From Mycolicibacterium sp. HK-90 (GTDB taxonomy: Bacteria > Actinomycetota > Actinomycetes > Mycobacteriales > Mycobacteriaceae), in assembly GCF_030486405.1 (NCBI RefSeq), contig NZ_CP129613.1:1922001-1986000 (forward strand): a stretch of 64,000 bases of DNA, in the 5' to 3' direction. This document shows positions 62,686 through 64,000 of this stretch, piece after piece (the first letter of the stretch is position 1; each line of letters begins with the position of its first letter). Under the pieces are notes generated by a model. It was not told where the DNA came from. It worked only from the letters and a program-made list of their open reading frames with translations, and did no database searches. The position numbers and the translations under genes were made by a program.

Positions 62686-64000
62686 CCAGGATCTTCCTCA
62701 ACGCCTTCGACATGGCGTGTGTCGGGCATCAGGCGGCAGGCCTGTGGCGTCACCCCGAGGATCAGGGCTACCGATACCGCGAGCTCGGGTACTGGACGGA
62801 GTTGGCTCGGACCCTGGAGGCCGGTGGCTTCGATGCGTTGTTCCTCGCCGACGTGCTGGGCGTCTATGACGTGTACGGCGGTTCACGCGATGCGGCCGTG
62901 GCCGACGCCGCACAGGTGCCCGTCAATGATCCGACGCTCGCCGTGTCCGCCATGGCGGCGGTCACCGACACCCTCGGGTTCGGCGTCACGGTGTCGTTGA
63001 CCTATGAGCAGCCCTACGCGCTGGCCCGCCGGCTTTCGACGCTGGACCATCTGACCGGCGGCCGGGTGGCCTGGAACATCGTCACGTCCTATCTCGACAG
63101 CGCCGCCCGCAATCTGGGGCTCGATGCCCAGATCCCGCACGACGAGCGATACGAGATCGCCGAGGAATACCTCGAGGTCTGCTACAAGCTGTGGGAAGCG
63201 TCGTGGGAACCCGGCGCCGTCGTACGCGACCGCGACCGAGGCGTGTTCACCGATCCGGCGAAAGTCCACGACATCGAACACAAGGGGCGCTACTTCAGCG
63301 TCCCGGGGCCGTTCCTGTGCGAGCCGTCCCCGCAGCGCACCCCGGTGCTGTTTCAGGCGGGAGCCTCACCGCGGGGAGTCCGGTTCGCCGCGGCGCACGC
63401 CGAGGCGGTGTTCGTATCGGGGCCGACGCCGGAGATCGTCGCCAAGCCGGTCAAGGCGTTGCGCGCCGCCGCCGCCGAACACGGGCGAGATCCCCGGTCG
63501 ATCAAGGTCTTTACGATGGTGACCCCGATCGTCGCCGAAACCCATGACCAGGCCGTCGCCAACCTGCACGAGTACCGCCGGTTCGTCAGTGCAGATGGGG
63601 CGTTGGCGCTGTTCGGCGGCTGGACCGGGGTCGACCTGGCCGAGCTCGGGCCCGACGAACCCCTGCGATACGTCCAGACCGAGGCCAATCGTTCTGCGCT
63701 GGCGTCGTTCACCACGCCGGACCGGAACTGGACGGCCGGGGAGCTGGCGCAGGAAGTAGGTCTGGGCGGCCGGGGGCCGGTGGTGGTCGGCTCACCGGGT
63801 GAGGTTGCCGACGAACTCGAGCGTTGGGTCGAGGAGGCCGACGTCGACGGCTTCAACCTGGCCTACGTCACGACACCCGGCACCTTCATCGATTTCGCCC
63901 GCCATGTCGTGCCCGAGTTGCGCCGTCGCGGCCGGGTGCCAGACCGCGGCGAGCGGGTGACACTGCGCGAGCGGCTGGGCGGCGCCGGACCGTTACTGGC
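62682..64000 (+). CDS. NtaA/SnaA/DszA-type FMN-dependent monooxygenase (3' end outside window)
   Basis: About 439 codons are visible and still open at base 64000. It is a luciferase-fold monooxygenase of the nitrilotriacetate monooxygenase component A family: YWTELARTLEAGGFDALFLA, GFGVTVSLTYEQPYALARRL, STLDHLTGGRVAWNIVTSYL, ARNLGL and GRYFSVPGPFLCEPSPQRTP, then FQAGASPRG. These enzymes use FMNH2 from a separate reductase to cleave C-N or C-S bonds or oxidise aromatics; no reductase gene is in view. Coupled to the MHS transporter. Confidence 0.9.
   Translation, partial: MTRIFLNAFDMACVGHQAAGLWRHPEDQGYRYRELGYWTELARTLEAGGFDALFLADVLGVYDVYGGSRDAAVADAAQVPVNDPTLAVSAMAAVTDTLGFGVTVSLTYEQPYALARRLSTLDHLTGGRVAWNIVTSYLDSAARNLGLDAQIPHDERYEIAEEYLEVCYKLWEASWEPGAVVRDRDRGVFTDPAKVHDIEHKGRYFSVPGPFLCEPSPQRTPVLFQAGASPRGVRFAAAHAEAVFVSGPTPEIVAKPVKALRAAAAEHGRDPRSIKVFTMVTPIVAETHDQAVANLHEYRRFVSADGALALFGGWTGVDLAELGPDEPLRYVQTEANRSALASFTTPDRNWTAGELAQEVGLGGRGPVVVGSPGEVADELERWVEEADVDGFNLAYVTTPGTFIDFARHVVPELRRRGRVPDRGERVTLRERLGGAGPLL

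Overview
The window is high-GC actinobacterial DNA, and most genes can be placed in a mycobacterial chromosome of the rapid-growing Mycolicibacterium type. From memory, gene order follows M. tuberculosis Rv3216 down to Rv3193c for about the first 41.5 kb (GNAT, entC, gpm2, ParA-like, Rv3212, rhlE, Rv3210c, Rv3209, Rv3208A, Rv3208, Rv3207c, moeZ, Rv3205c, ATL, lipV, adnA, adnB, Rv3200c, nudC, mrx1, uvrD2, whiB7, Rv3197, Rv3196, Rv3195, Rv3194c, Rv3193c). It then jumps to an Rv3171c-Rv3167c-like block at 52.3-61.3 kb. Gene density is high, GTG starts and 1-4 base stop/start overlaps are common, and no stretch over about 300 bases lacks a feature. No insertion sequence, prophage or CRISPR array was seen.

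Region by region: 1-13 kb is housekeeping (isochorismate synthase/acid phosphatase operon, orphan ParA, a MerR-PP2C fusion, RhlE helicase, MoeZ sulfur activation). 13-23.6 kb carries DNA maintenance and redox genes (alkyltransferase-like protein, AdnAB helicase-nuclease, K+ channel, NudC, mycoredoxin). 23.7-30.6 kb looks like an accessory insertion relative to M. tuberculosis. It holds a paired acyl-CoA dehydrogenase operon with a duplicated micro-ORF junction, an XRE-cupin regulator with a perfect operator, a divergent secreted-protein/aldolase promoter with two matching operators, a DapA-like enzyme, and a divergent Rrf2/NmrA pair resembling the RsrR redox switch. 30.6-35 kb is the uvrD2-whiB7-ABC1 kinase locus, with the whiB7 leader ORF and attenuator visible. 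35-41.6 kb holds a TOMM-cyclodehydratase-like protein, a DUF2342 protein, a PDZ/Lon-like protease and UPF0182. 41.7-52.3 kb is a second accessory stretch (FAD oxidase, initiator tRNA, efflux pump, short-chain dehydrogenase, a 49-aa gene, FadE7-like dehydrogenase, acyltransferase, deazaflavin reductase, quinone reductase, alcohol dehydrogenase). 52.3-61.3 kb is the Rv3171c-Rv3167c block, interrupted by an LLM oxidoreductase, a Baeyer-Villiger monooxygenase, an AraC regulator and a DUF4345 protein. 61.4-64 kb is an MHS transporter translationally coupled to an NtaA-type monooxygenase that runs off the end.

Control signals are unusually readable: strong hairpins between convergent genes, several starts 6-7 bases downstream of a TANNNT -10 element (probable leaderless mRNAs), and inverted repeats at regulator genes. 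All family assignments come from reading the translations; none was confirmed by a database search.
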